A DNA stretch of 64,000 nt, taken from Candidatus Anaerostipes excrementavium (GTDB lineage Bacteria; Bacillota; Clostridia; Lachnospirales; Lachnospiraceae). Both the position numbers and the translations under genes were made by a program. The notes beneath the pieces are model-generated. The model saw only the letters and a list, made by a program, of their open reading frames with translations. It made no database searches and was not told the origin of the DNA. Positions 8,469-17,645 of this stretch are shown here, one piece after another. Each line of letters opens with the position of its first letter. The stretch's first letter is position 1. The stretch spans positions 108,522 through 172,521 of the forward strand of contig DXEM01000027.1 of assembly GCA_019114985.1 (NCBI GenBank), given 5' to 3'.

Positions 8469-8750
8469 TTACATTTCCCATGTTACTTTGTAAAAAAACT
8501 GATTATCTCCGGAAAGTTCTCTGTGTTTTTGTTTCATCAAAGGAATAATCTCATGCAGAGGCGCAGATTTTCTACGATTGACTTCTTCTCGTATCATCTC
8601 CTTGATTGCCGCATCTTTTGCTTCCTTAATGGAATCATAAGCACCAAGCTCATCATATGCAGTCTGTCCCTGGTCAGTCGTCTTACGTTTTTTTAATATA
8701 TATGTTTTTTCATCTTTTTCAATAAAATAATTTTCTCTAATATGCATCAT
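8469..8750 (-). CDS. Hypothetical 93-residue protein
   Basis: Basic, helical small protein starting MMHIRENYFIEKDE, containing a charged stretch EAKDAAIKEMIREEVNRR. The frame opens two codons earlier at a TTG, but AAAGGAG lies 8 bases before the ATG at 8748-8750. It has its own downstream terminator-like structure and upstream AT-rich gap, so it is probably monocistronic. No family recognised. Confidence 0.55.
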   Translation of the reverse strand: MMHIRENYFIEKDEKTYILKKRKTTDQGQTAYDELGAYDSIKEAKDAAIKEMIREEVNRRKSAPLHEIIPLMKQKHRELSGDNQFFYKVTWEM

Positions 8751-8944
8751 AATCAAATCTCCTTTCTTTCAGCAGATTACTGGCATTATATACCATTTGC
8801 ATATTGAATTTGTATCATTTCTATTACCACTTTTTAAAATTTTTCTTAAAATAGTATGATGTATACAGGACACAATATGCAAATTTAACTTGATTCTATA
8901 GTATGCACAAGAATAGGATTTTGATACAATACATTTTCTTTTTT

Positions 8945-9451
8945 TTAGTTCGCCAGCAATAACATTACAATTAGTCCTAGTATTCCGATGGTTCCAATTC
9001 CGGCACATACGGAAATGACAAATAATGCCTGCTCTTCTTTTCTGCACAGCTTTTCGATTAGAGAACAAACCAGAATGCCTGCCGCTCCTCCTATGGTATT
9101 TGCGATCACATCCGTGATATCCGTCCGTCCAATCGCCAATATATACTGCAGCGTCTCATAGATTACACTCGTCAATGCAATAGCCCCCACCTCTTTCATG
9201 ATATTTCTATCTTCTGATAATGCTCTTAAATAAACACCAAATGGCAGGAAAGCGATAACATTTTGCATAATTTCCGAAATACTTAATTTCCCATTTACGA
9301 TCATGGATCCTTTCAATGGGATCAAATTAATGCTTCTTACGTTTCCCAGCCCGGCTGCCGCATCCCAGCTCGTGCACATTTTAAAAACAATGATCCATGT
9401 AAGTACAAGAAAATAAACAAAAAACATGACCGCTAAAAAATTCTTTTTCAC
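8945..9451 (-). CDS. VanZ-like membrane protein
   Basis: A 168-residue membrane protein with four to five hydrophobic segments, including the family segments NLIPLKG, IMQNVIAFLPFGVYL and GRTDITDVIANTIGGAAG. VanZ proteins confer low-level teicoplanin resistance in some elements, but most chromosomal copies have no known role. I start at the GTG at 9449-9451 because a GGAGG lies 7 bases upstream; the longer frame lacks a site. Confidence 0.85.
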   Translation of the reverse strand: MKKNFLAVMFFVYFLVLTWIIVFKMCTSWDAAAGLGNVRSINLIPLKGSMIVNGKLSISEIMQNVIAFLPFGVYLRALSEDRNIMKEVGAIALTSVIYETLQYILAIGRTDITDVIANTIGGAAGILVCSLIEKLCRKEEQALFVISVCAGIGTIGILGLIVMLLLAN

Positions 9452-9633
9452 AATACCACCTCCGTTTTTCTTTATCTTACCAAACAGATCCAAAGAATCA
9501 CGAAGATTTCTCTTACATTTTTATTACGATTTGATCTTTTTAATTTTGTGAAACCGCATCTTTAGGTGTTATTGCGCCTGAAAGTGCATTTGATGTATAA
9601 TTATTTTAATCTTATACCGATGAAAGGAATGGA

Positions 9634-10452
9634 ATGATTATGGATTACAAATTAATTGCTTTGGATTTAGACGGCACATTGTGCGATGACCACAAGACAG
9701 TAACCCCAAAAACTGCGGCTGCTTTAAAAAAGGTTCAGGAGCAAGGCGTCCGGGTCGTTCTTGCTTCTGCCCGCCCTCTTCATGGTCTGTTCCGTGAAAT
9801 GCATGCAATTGACTGTGACAAACATCATGGAATTTTAATTGCATATAATGGAGGGAAAATCGTTGACGCTTCTACCAAAGAAATTCTCTCTCAGACGGTT
9901 ATCCCTCGCGATCTTGCGGTTGAAGTTCTCCGTTATCTTAAAGATTTTCCTGTTTCTCCAATCATTGACGATGGAGAAATATTTTACGCAGAATCTGCAG
10001 ACACATATAAATTGGATCATGAATGCGCCAACAATGCTATGGATTATACTATCGTTTCTTCTCTGGCTGACTCCCTTAATTTCGATCCGGTTAAGATTTT
10101 AACCTCTGTACAGCCAGAAGAATTATACGATGTTTTATCTGTGATCGGCGGACCTTACAAAGACCGCTTGGAATTTGTACGTACAGCGCCGTTTTATATT
10201 GAGGTCATGCCGAAAAACATACATAAAGCTGCCAGCTTAAAATATGTCTGTGAGCAGCTGGGAATTCAACCGGAAGAAGTGATTGCTTTTGGCGATGCAG
10301 AAAACGATTTAGAAATGATCCAATTTGCCGGACATGGTGTCGCCATGGGAAATGCCTGCGATGCATTGAAGGAAGCTGCTGATGAAGTGACCCTGTCCAA
10401 CAATGAAGATGGCATCGCCCATAGCCTGAAACAGCTTTTTGATTTCTTATAA
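9634..10452 (+). CDS. Cof-type HAD-IIB phosphatase
   Basis: Haloacid dehalogenase-superfamily sugar-phosphate or nucleotide phosphatase of 272 residues. Motif I LDLDGTL lies near residue 10 with the nucleophile Asp, motif II ASARPL near 47, motif III Lys in the HKAASLKYV segment and motif IV FGDAENDLEMI near 216. The C2-type cap lies between motifs II and III. AAAGGA precedes the ATG; an alternative ATG is two codons downstream. Substrate unknown. Confidence 0.92.
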   Translation: MIMDYKLIALDLDGTLCDDHKTVTPKTAAALKKVQEQGVRVVLASARPLHGLFREMHAIDCDKHHGILIAYNGGKIVDASTKEILSQTVIPRDLAVEVLRYLKDFPVSPIIDDGEIFYAESADTYKLDHECANNAMDYTIVSSLADSLNFDPVKILTSVQPEELYDVLSVIGGPYKDRLEFVRTAPFYIEVMPKNIHKAASLKYVCEQLGIQPEEVIAFGDAENDLEMIQFAGHGVAMGNACDALKEAADEVTLSNNEDGIAHSLKQLFDFL

Positions 10453-10490
10453 GGCGAGAAAATAGCTATTAGAATCCCCTTGATTGTGCA

Positions 10491-10545
10491 AAAAAAGAAG
10501 AAGGAACATTTTCTTGATAAAATGGTTCTTCTTCTTTTTATTTCA
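10491..10545. terminator. Bidirectional terminator between HAD gene and dnaJ
   Basis: GAAGAAGGAACATTTT pairs with AAAATGGTTCTTCTTC around a CTTGAT loop (one mismatch, one wobble). A-rich sequence lies on the left and T-rich on the right, so it can end both convergent transcripts. Confidence 0.85.
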
Positions 10546-10568
10546 CTAGGAAACTTCGTTCCCATAAA

Positions 10569-11720
10569 CTATTTTTTACGTTTCCCGAAAAATCCCTTGT
10601 GTTCATGTTCTGTCTTCTTCGGAACTTCTCCCATTGCTTCTTGGAATCTTTGAAGCGCTGCACGCTGTTCTCCGCTTAAATGTTCCGGTACCTGGACTAC
10701 CAATGTGACATAATGGTCTCCCCGAACATTTTTATTGCGGACCATCGGCACTCCTTTTCCTTTCAGGCGTACCCGTGTATCAGTCTGAGTTCCCGGTTTG
10801 ATCGTATATTCATACGGACCATCCACTGTAGGAATCTGGATCGTTGCGCCCAAAGCTGCCTGCGTGAAAGAAATCGGCTCTGTTGAATAGATCGTTGTAT
10901 CCTGGCGCTGGAACTTTGGATGTCTCTGTACGATAACTTCCACAAGCAAATCTCCCCGTGGTCCTCCATTGACTCCCGGTTCTCCTTTTCCTCGGATTCG
11001 AATGCTCTGCCCATTATCAATACCTGCCGGTACCGTAACTTCAATCGTTTTCCGATTGCTGACATAACCGGTTCCGTGACAATCCGGACATTTATCCCGA
11101 ATGACCTTTCCGGTTCCATGACATTCCGGACAAGTCTGTACATTCTGAACGGTTCCAAACATAGACTGCTGTGTATATACAATCTGTCCTCGGCCTCCGC
11201 ACTTCGGACAAGTCTCCGGCTGGGTTCCAGGTTTTGCTCCGGTTCCATGACAGGAAGTACATTCATCTTTTAATGTGATTTCTATCTTCTTCGTGGTACC
11301 AAATACAGCTTCCTCAAATGTCACGTGAACTCTCGCGCGGACATGCGCTCCCTGCGCCGGACGGTTCTGCTGCCTCTGGCTGCTTCTTGCTCCGCCGCCG
11401 AACATACCACCAAAAAGATCGCCAAAGATGTCACCCATATCTCCGCCAAAGTCGAAACCGCCAAATCCGCCGCCTTGGAATCCTCCCCCCTGCTCAAAGG
11501 CAGCATGACCAAACTGGTCATACTGCGCTTTTTTCTCAGAATCGCTCAGCACTTCATAGGCCTCTGTTGCCTCTTTGAATTTTGCCTCTGCTTCTTTATC
11601 TCCAGGGTTCGTATCCGGATGATATTTTTTTGCGAGTTTTCGGTAGGCTCTTTTTATTTCCGCATCTGAAGCGTTACGGTCAACGCCTAACACCTCATAA
11701 TAATCTCTCTTATCTGCCAT
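10569..11720 (-). CDS. dnaJ: Chaperone DnaJ
   Basis: Hsp40 co-chaperone that stimulates DnaK ATPase. A full-length 383-residue type I DnaJ: J domain with HPD near residue 35, a Gly/Phe-rich linker (about 75-125), four zinc repeats of CxxCxGxG type ([32 protein letters not shown], about 150-215) and a C-terminal substrate domain. It is 24 bases after dnaK and ends at a bidirectional terminator, so it is the last gene of the heat-shock operon. Confidence 0.98.
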   Translation of the reverse strand: MADKRDYYEVLGVDRNASDAEIKRAYRKLAKKYHPDTNPGDKEAEAKFKEATEAYEVLSDSEKKAQYDQFGHAAFEQGGGFQGGGFGGFDFGGDMGDIFGDLFGGMFGGGARSSQRQQNRPAQGAHVRARVHVTFEEAVFGTTKKIEITLKDECTSCHGTGAKPGTQPETCPKCGGRGQIVYTQQSMFGTVQNVQTCPECHGTGKVIRDKCPDCHGTGYVSNRKTIEVTVPAGIDNGQSIRIRGKGEPGVNGGPRGDLLVEVIVQRHPKFQRQDTTIYSTEPISFTQAALGATIQIPTVDGPYEYTIKPGTQTDTRVRLKGKGVPMVRNKNVRGDHYVTLVVQVPEHLSGEQRAALQRFQEAMGEVPKKTEHEHKGFFGKRKK

Positions 11721-11744
11721 GATCGTCTACCTTTTCTATCTCAA

Positions 11745-13607
<1,863 letters not shown>

Positions 13608-13698
13608 TTATTCCTCCTAAAATCAATCATTATTTTCTATAAAATATTAAAATTAAAATCAACTTGCACACGACTTTCAAACCATAGTTTATATGGTA

Positions 13699-13966
13699 GT
13701 TACATCCTACTAGCATTCGAACTTCGCTTTGCTTGTTCTCATTAAGTAGGAGTAACAGCTTTCGCACTAACCTTGAACTTCGCTTCGCTTGTTCTCGCTA
13801 AGTGCTCAATGCCTCGCTAAGTGCTCTCGTCGCTTTCGCTCCGTTAATGTTGTTACATCGTACTAGCGTTCAGCTTTCGCCTTCGGCTCTGCTTCTCTGA
13901 GTACGAGTAACGACTTTCGCACTAACCTCGTACTTCGCTTCGCTTGTTCTCGCTAAGTGCTCAATG
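13699..13966. repeat. Two ~114-bp structured repeats between grpE and dnaK
   Basis: The gap 13605-13966 carries no convincing gene. Copy 1 (13699-13811) and copy 2 (13852-13966) both run from GTTACATC to GTGCTCAATG. A partial unit lies between them. Each copy holds two inverted repeats: an outer arm TCCTACT/AGTAGGA in copy 1 that becomes TCGTACT/AGTACGA in copy 2, a compensatory change on both arms, and a second arm GCACT/AGTGC. Inner text is rich in CTTCGCTTCGCTTGTTCTC. Copy 2 touches the grpE stop codon. In the mRNA these would be stem-loops between the second and third genes of the operon. Confidence 0.85.
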
Positions 13967-14539
13967 TCAATTCGCTACTTTTACCATGCTGTGGCGCAGT
14001 ACGTTTTCTTTGTACATATAGCCTTTCTGCAGTTCTTCTACCACCACATTCTCTCCCTGTTCTTCGTCTTCTACATGCATGACGGCGTTGTGGAGATTGG
14101 CGTCGAATTCTTTGCCCTCTGCATCCATCGGTGTGACTCCCAGGTCTTCCATGACAGCCATCAGCTGTTTGTAGATCTGCTGGATTCCTTTGACGAATGC
14201 GGAGTCTTTATCTTCTTCTGCTACGCTTTCCAAGCCTCTTTCAAAGTTGTCAATAACCGGAAGAAGTTTTTCCAGGACGCCCATGGCTCCCATATCGTAG
14301 CGCTGTACGGATTCTTTGCTCATTCGTTTTCTGGCATTTTCAAATTCTGCCATCAGTCTCTGATACTTATCTTTCCAGTCTGCGATCTCAGCGTCTTTCT
14401 CAGCTAACGGATCTTCTTTGGATTCTTTCTCTTCTTTCTGATCAGTATCTGCTTCTTTGGCGTCTTTTTCTTCTATATTTTCTGCAGAAGTTTCTGCGTC
14501 TTTTTCTTCTTCCTGGAATTTCTTTTCTTGTTCTTTCAT
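13967..14539 (-). CDS. grpE: Nucleotide exchange factor GrpE
   Basis: Releases ADP from DnaK. It has 190 residues, with a very acidic, repetitive N-terminus (about 1-50), a long coiled-coil (about 50-110, including RLMAEFENARKRM, the family signature) and a C-terminal beta domain ending in a GYMYKENVLRHSMV segment. It lies 16 bases after hrcA. The stop codon is immediately followed by a structured repeat. Confidence 0.97.
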   Translation of the reverse strand: MKEQEKKFQEEEKDAETSAENIEEKDAKEADTDQKEEKESKEDPLAEKDAEIADWKDKYQRLMAEFENARKRMSKESVQRYDMGAMGVLEKLLPVIDNFERGLESVAEEDKDSAFVKGIQQIYKQLMAVMEDLGVTPMDAEGKEFDANLHNAVMHVEDEEQGENVVVEELQKGYMYKENVLRHSMVKVAN

Positions 14540-14555
14540 TCCTTCACTTCCTTTC

Positions 14556-15587
14556 TCAGGTCTTTCCCTTAAAGATATCGTCTAATTCTTCTGTAAGATT
14601 CTTCAGCGTCTTAACGACCTTGCGGTAATTCATGCGCTTCGGTCCAATGATGCCTACAGTTCCTGTACCGCCTTCGGCCAGCTCATAAGTCGCTGTTACG
14701 ATGCTGCAGTCCTTCATGTTCTGTACCGGAGATTCTTCTCCAATATAAACTTGTATTCCATGATGCTCATCGTTCTGGTCTAATGTAGAGTCCACCAACT
14801 TCGTCAAAGCCTTTTTCTCGACCAACGTATCCAACAACTCGGTTGCGGTGTCTGGATTCCCCAGTTCCGGATATCTCAGGATATTCGCCGCTCCGCCTGT
14901 ATAGATCTCCATATGGTCTGCCTCATGGATCGTAACTGCGATCTCTTCCAGGATCTTCTCCAAGATATCCTGTCGGATCCCAGCCTGTTCCCGCATCGTC
15001 TGGATCAGTTCCAAATTAATATCTCTAAGCGACAATCCCTGCAGGAACGTATTAAGCAGTACATTCAGCTTCAAGACATCTTCATTCGATAAAGAGTCAT
15101 CCACTGACATCATCTTATTCTTCACTACATTACCCTGCGTTACAATGACTGCAAGCAGATGTTCCGGATCGACCTGAGACAGCTGTACGAACTTTAAAGT
15201 CACTTTTTGATAATGGGGAGAGGAAACCATCGTTGCATAATTCGTATTGCTTGCCAGAACATTGGCTACCTGCTTCAATAAGACTTCCATCTTATCAACT
15301 CTCTGAATCAATGCCTGCTTCTCCTCATGCTCCGTCTCTCGCTCCATCATCAGCTGGTCCACATAGAAACGATATCCTGCATCGGAAGGAATCCGCCCCG
15401 CGGATGTGTGCGGCTGCAAGATCAGTCCCATATCTTCCAGATCCGCCATCTCATTTCGAATGGTAGCTGAGCTTAAATTCAGCTCCGGATGCTTTGATAT
15501 GGTTCTTGACCCCACCGGTTCGCCGGTCTCAAGATAATTGGCTATAATCGCTTTTAATATTAACTTTTTACGATCATTTAGTTCCAT
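14556..15587 (-). CDS. hrcA: Heat-inducible transcription repressor HrcA
   Basis: Repressor of class I heat-shock genes that binds CIRCE and needs GroEL for activity. 343 residues: N-terminal winged helix (about 1-75, with GSRTISKHPELNLSSATIRNEM-type recognition region), a GAF-like core and a dimerisation domain. First gene of the hrcA-grpE-dnaK-dnaJ operon. Its own promoter carries a perfect CIRCE, so it is self-repressed. GGGAGGG ribosome site. Confidence 0.98.
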   Translation of the reverse strand: MELNDRKKLILKAIIANYLETGEPVGSRTISKHPELNLSSATIRNEMADLEDMGLILQPHTSAGRIPSDAGYRFYVDQLMMERETEHEEKQALIQRVDKMEVLLKQVANVLASNTNYATMVSSPHYQKVTLKFVQLSQVDPEHLLAVIVTQGNVVKNKMMSVDDSLSNEDVLKLNVLLNTFLQGLSLRDINLELIQTMREQAGIRQDILEKILEEIAVTIHEADHMEIYTGGAANILRYPELGNPDTATELLDTLVEKKALTKLVDSTLDQNDEHHGIQVYIGEESPVQNMKDCSIVTATYELAEGGTGTVGIIGPKRMNYRKVVKTLKNLTEELDDIFKGKT

Positions 15588-15605
15588 ATCTTTCCCTCCC
15601 TGTTA

Positions 15606-15632
15606 TTAGCACTCAACTTTATCGAGTGCTAA
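15606..15632 (-). promoter_or_regulatory. CIRCE operator of the heat-shock operon
   Basis: TTAGCACTC, nine bases, GAGTGCTAA: a perfect 9-bp inverted repeat identical to the CIRCE consensus. It lies between the -10 box and the hrcA ribosome site, so it is in the transcribed leader, as is usual. Confidence 0.98.
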
Positions 15633-15643
15633 CATCTATATTT

Positions 15644-15672
15644 AAAGTATCACTTTTGTATTTTATTGTCAA
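15644..15672 (-). promoter_or_regulatory. Housekeeping promoter of hrcA operon
   Basis: On the minus strand TTGACA, 17 bases, TACTTT. The transcript would begin just before the CIRCE operator. Confidence 0.9.
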
Positions 15673-15771
15673 CCAAATTTGAAAAAAAATTTATTTATTT
15701 GCTTTTTTGTTCCTGTTCTTTTTATGCATGAAAGAAAATCTTCTTCATAGAATGAGTAAGAGGAGTGTGAT

Positions 15772-16068
15772 ATGATGAGTCAAAATACTGATTTTGAATT
15801 AGAACGAGCACGATTACATAGCGCCTATCAAAAATTAAATGCCGGGAAACAAACAGAGAAAGAAGAATCCCCTGCCACGTCTTATTGGACGTTCTTAAAA
15901 CTGCGCATCGGTTTTTCTGTTCTTCTTTTCTTTTTCTTTGCAGCCGGCGCAAAAGCTTTTGATTCTCCCAAAACAAAAAATGTTCAGAAGGTACTCCAGC
16001 AAATCGATCAAAAAGATCCCTATACCCAAAAAGCAATCGAAAAAGTCCAATCTGTTTTTCCAAAATAG
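15772..16068 (+). CDS. Small membrane-anchored hypothetical protein
   Basis: 98 residues. A charged N-terminal part, one hydrophobic segment at about 46-60 (FSVLLFFFFAAGA) and a C-terminal amphipathic region with VQKVLQQID. The GAGGAG ribosome site is 6 bases before ATGATG. It runs opposite to its neighbours and ends at its own terminator. No known domain; Lachnospiraceae-type orphan. Confidence 0.7.
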   Translation: MMSQNTDFELERARLHSAYQKLNAGKQTEKEESPATSYWTFLKLRIGFSVLLFFFFAAGAKAFDSPKTKNVQKVLQQIDQKDPYTQKAIEKVQSVFPK

Positions 16069-16087
16069 TTTTCCAGTAAATAAAAAA

Positions 16088-16128
16088 GAGCAAGTTCATC
16101 CCAAATCTTTGAACTTGCTCCGTTTTTT
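16088..16128 (+). terminator. Intrinsic terminator
   Basis: GAGCAAGTTCA pairs with TGAACTTGCTC (11 bp, perfect) around an 11-base loop, followed by CG and six T. It ends the 98-residue gene; on the other strand the deoR-family stop is just beyond. Confidence 0.92.
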
Positions 16129-16153
16129 ATTCGTTGTAGATTTCCTCTGCTTT

Positions 16154-16909
16154 TTATTCGACGACTTCTACCTGAATTCCATTTTGCTGTAAAGTTGTTT
16201 TCGCATCCGCCGGAATCTCGCTGTCAGTTATGATCTTATGGATATCCTTTAAACGAGACTGAAGAACAACTCCATGTTCTTTAAACTTACTGGAATCAGT
16301 TAAAATAATGGCATTCTTTGCAGATCCCATCATGCTCTTCATTGCCTCTGCCCGCATCATATCACCACAGGTAAATCCAATATCCGGAATATATCCATCC
16401 GTTCCCATAAACAGCTTATCCACATAAAATGCTTCTGCACAAGTCTTTACCAAAGGACCGACCATCACTTCTGCTTCCTTTTGATATTCTCCGCCCAGCA
16501 GGATTGTTTTGACAACACCGCCGTTTATCTCCCGAATAAATCGGGCAATAAACGCGGAATTGGTGATAATCGTTACATCCTTTTTACGTTCTGCCAAGCA
16601 TGCCGCCAAAAGCGCACAGCTTGATCCGGATTCAATCATGACAGTTTCTCCGTCAGACACCATATCTGCCGCTGCCTGAGCGATCTTTTGCTTTATGTCA
16701 TAACGAAGAGCCAAACGATTCCCAATATCTGACATATTCTTAGCGGCTGCATATCCATGCTCTCTGGTCAGAAGTTCCATGCCTTCCAAGGCGTCAAGAT
16801 CTTTTCGGATTGTCACCTGGGAAACGCCAAGCATTTCAGATAAGGCAGCTACTTCTACTTTCTTCTGCCGCGTCACAATTTCAAGAATCTTCGTTTGCCG
16901 ATCTGTCAT
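16154..16909 (-). CDS. DeoR/GlpR family transcriptional regulator
   Basis: 251-residue sugar-phosphate-responsive regulator. N-terminal DeoR helix-turn-helix (about 1-55, containing LGVSQVTIRKDLD) and a C-terminal DeoRC sensor domain with VMIESGSSCALLA and MGTDGYIPDIGFTC, which bind a phosphorylated sugar. It is the last gene of the glycyl-radical enzyme/aldolase operon, which it probably controls in response to a pathway intermediate (inference). Confidence 0.93.
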   Translation of the reverse strand: MTDRQTKILEIVTRQKKVEVAALSEMLGVSQVTIRKDLDALEGMELLTREHGYAAAKNMSDIGNRLALRYDIKQKIAQAAADMVSDGETVMIESGSSCALLAACLAERKKDVTIITNSAFIARFIREINGGVVKTILLGGEYQKEAEVMVGPLVKTCAEAFYVDKLFMGTDGYIPDIGFTCGDMMRAEAMKSMMGSAKNAIILTDSSKFKEHGVVLQSRLKDIHKIITDSEIPADAKTTLQQNGIQVEVVE

Positions 16910-16934
16910 AATCTCATCCCTTTCTACCTATGCT

Positions 16935-17615
16935 TTACAGGTCACAAATGCCTTTTCCTTCTCCGTAAACACTATACCAATCCTGATTAAAATCCGTTAC
17001 TGCTTTGTCAATGTTCGGATTGGCAAATACTTGTTTCAATACAGCATATGGCGCTGTGATTGCTTCTGCACCGTAAGTAAACGCATTCTTCACCTGTTCT
17101 ACTCCTTTGAATGAAGCTGCAACAATCTTACAGTCATATCCATCATTTTCAATGCGGTCCTGCAGGTCGCTGATTAATTCCATCGGATCTCCGCCGAGAT
17201 TTCCAATACGATTTACATATGGAGCGATATAATCAGCTCCTGCTGCAAGTGCGAAATATGCCTGCATTAAGTCATACACTGCTGTTGCTGTGACATTGAC
17301 TCCTTCTCCCTTTAAGATTTTGATCGCTTTCAATCCCTCATAGGATACCGGAACTTTGATATAAACCTGGTCGTCGATTTCTTTCAAAATTCTATGAGCT
17401 TCTTCTACAATTGCCTCTGCCTCCAAAGAAATTACCTGAACATGAAGGCTTCTTTCTTTTCCGATGATTTCACGAACCTTACGCATATGTCTGAAGAAAT
17501 CCTCCGGTGCTGTTTTCTTTACGATGGATGGGTTGCTGGTAACTCCTACGATCGGCATATGATCCACGCCGTCTTTGATTTCCTCAAGATCTACTGTATC
17601 TAAAATAAATTCCAT
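16935..17615 (-). CDS. fsa: Fructose-6-phosphate aldolase-type transaldolase (FSA family)
   Basis: Class I aldolase of the small transaldolase family, 226 residues. Schiff-base Lys87 sits in QVYIKVPVSYEG. The family segments ADYIAPYVNRI near residue 135 and CKIVAASFKG near 169 are present. FSA enzymes cleave fructose-6-phosphate or 1-deoxyfructose-6-phosphate. It lies 30 bases after a YbiW/PflD-type glycyl radical enzyme, the same pairing as fsaA/fsaB in E. coli, where the aldolase is reported to cleave 1-deoxyfructose-6-phosphate made by that enzyme. TAGGAGGAG precedes the ATG. Confidence 0.9.
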   Translation of the reverse strand: MEFILDTVDLEEIKDGVDHMPIVGVTSNPSIVKKTAPEDFFRHMRKVREIIGKERSLHVQVISLEAEAIVEEAHRILKEIDDQVYIKVPVSYEGLKAIKILKGEGVNVTATAVYDLMQAYFALAAGADYIAPYVNRIGNLGGDPMELISDLQDRIENDGYDCKIVAASFKGVEQVKNAFTYGAEAITAPYAVLKQVFANPNIDKAVTDFNQDWYSVYGEGKGICDL

Positions 17616-17645
17616 TTGTTTCTCCTCCTATAAATTCTATTGCTT

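Noticed and set aside
8769..9068. 99-codon frame on the minus strand
   Set aside because: It overlaps the VanZ gene in another frame, has a poor composition and no ribosome site.
13699..13966. CRISPR array
   Set aside because: Only two copies of about 114 bp with structured text, no regular spacers and no cas genes.
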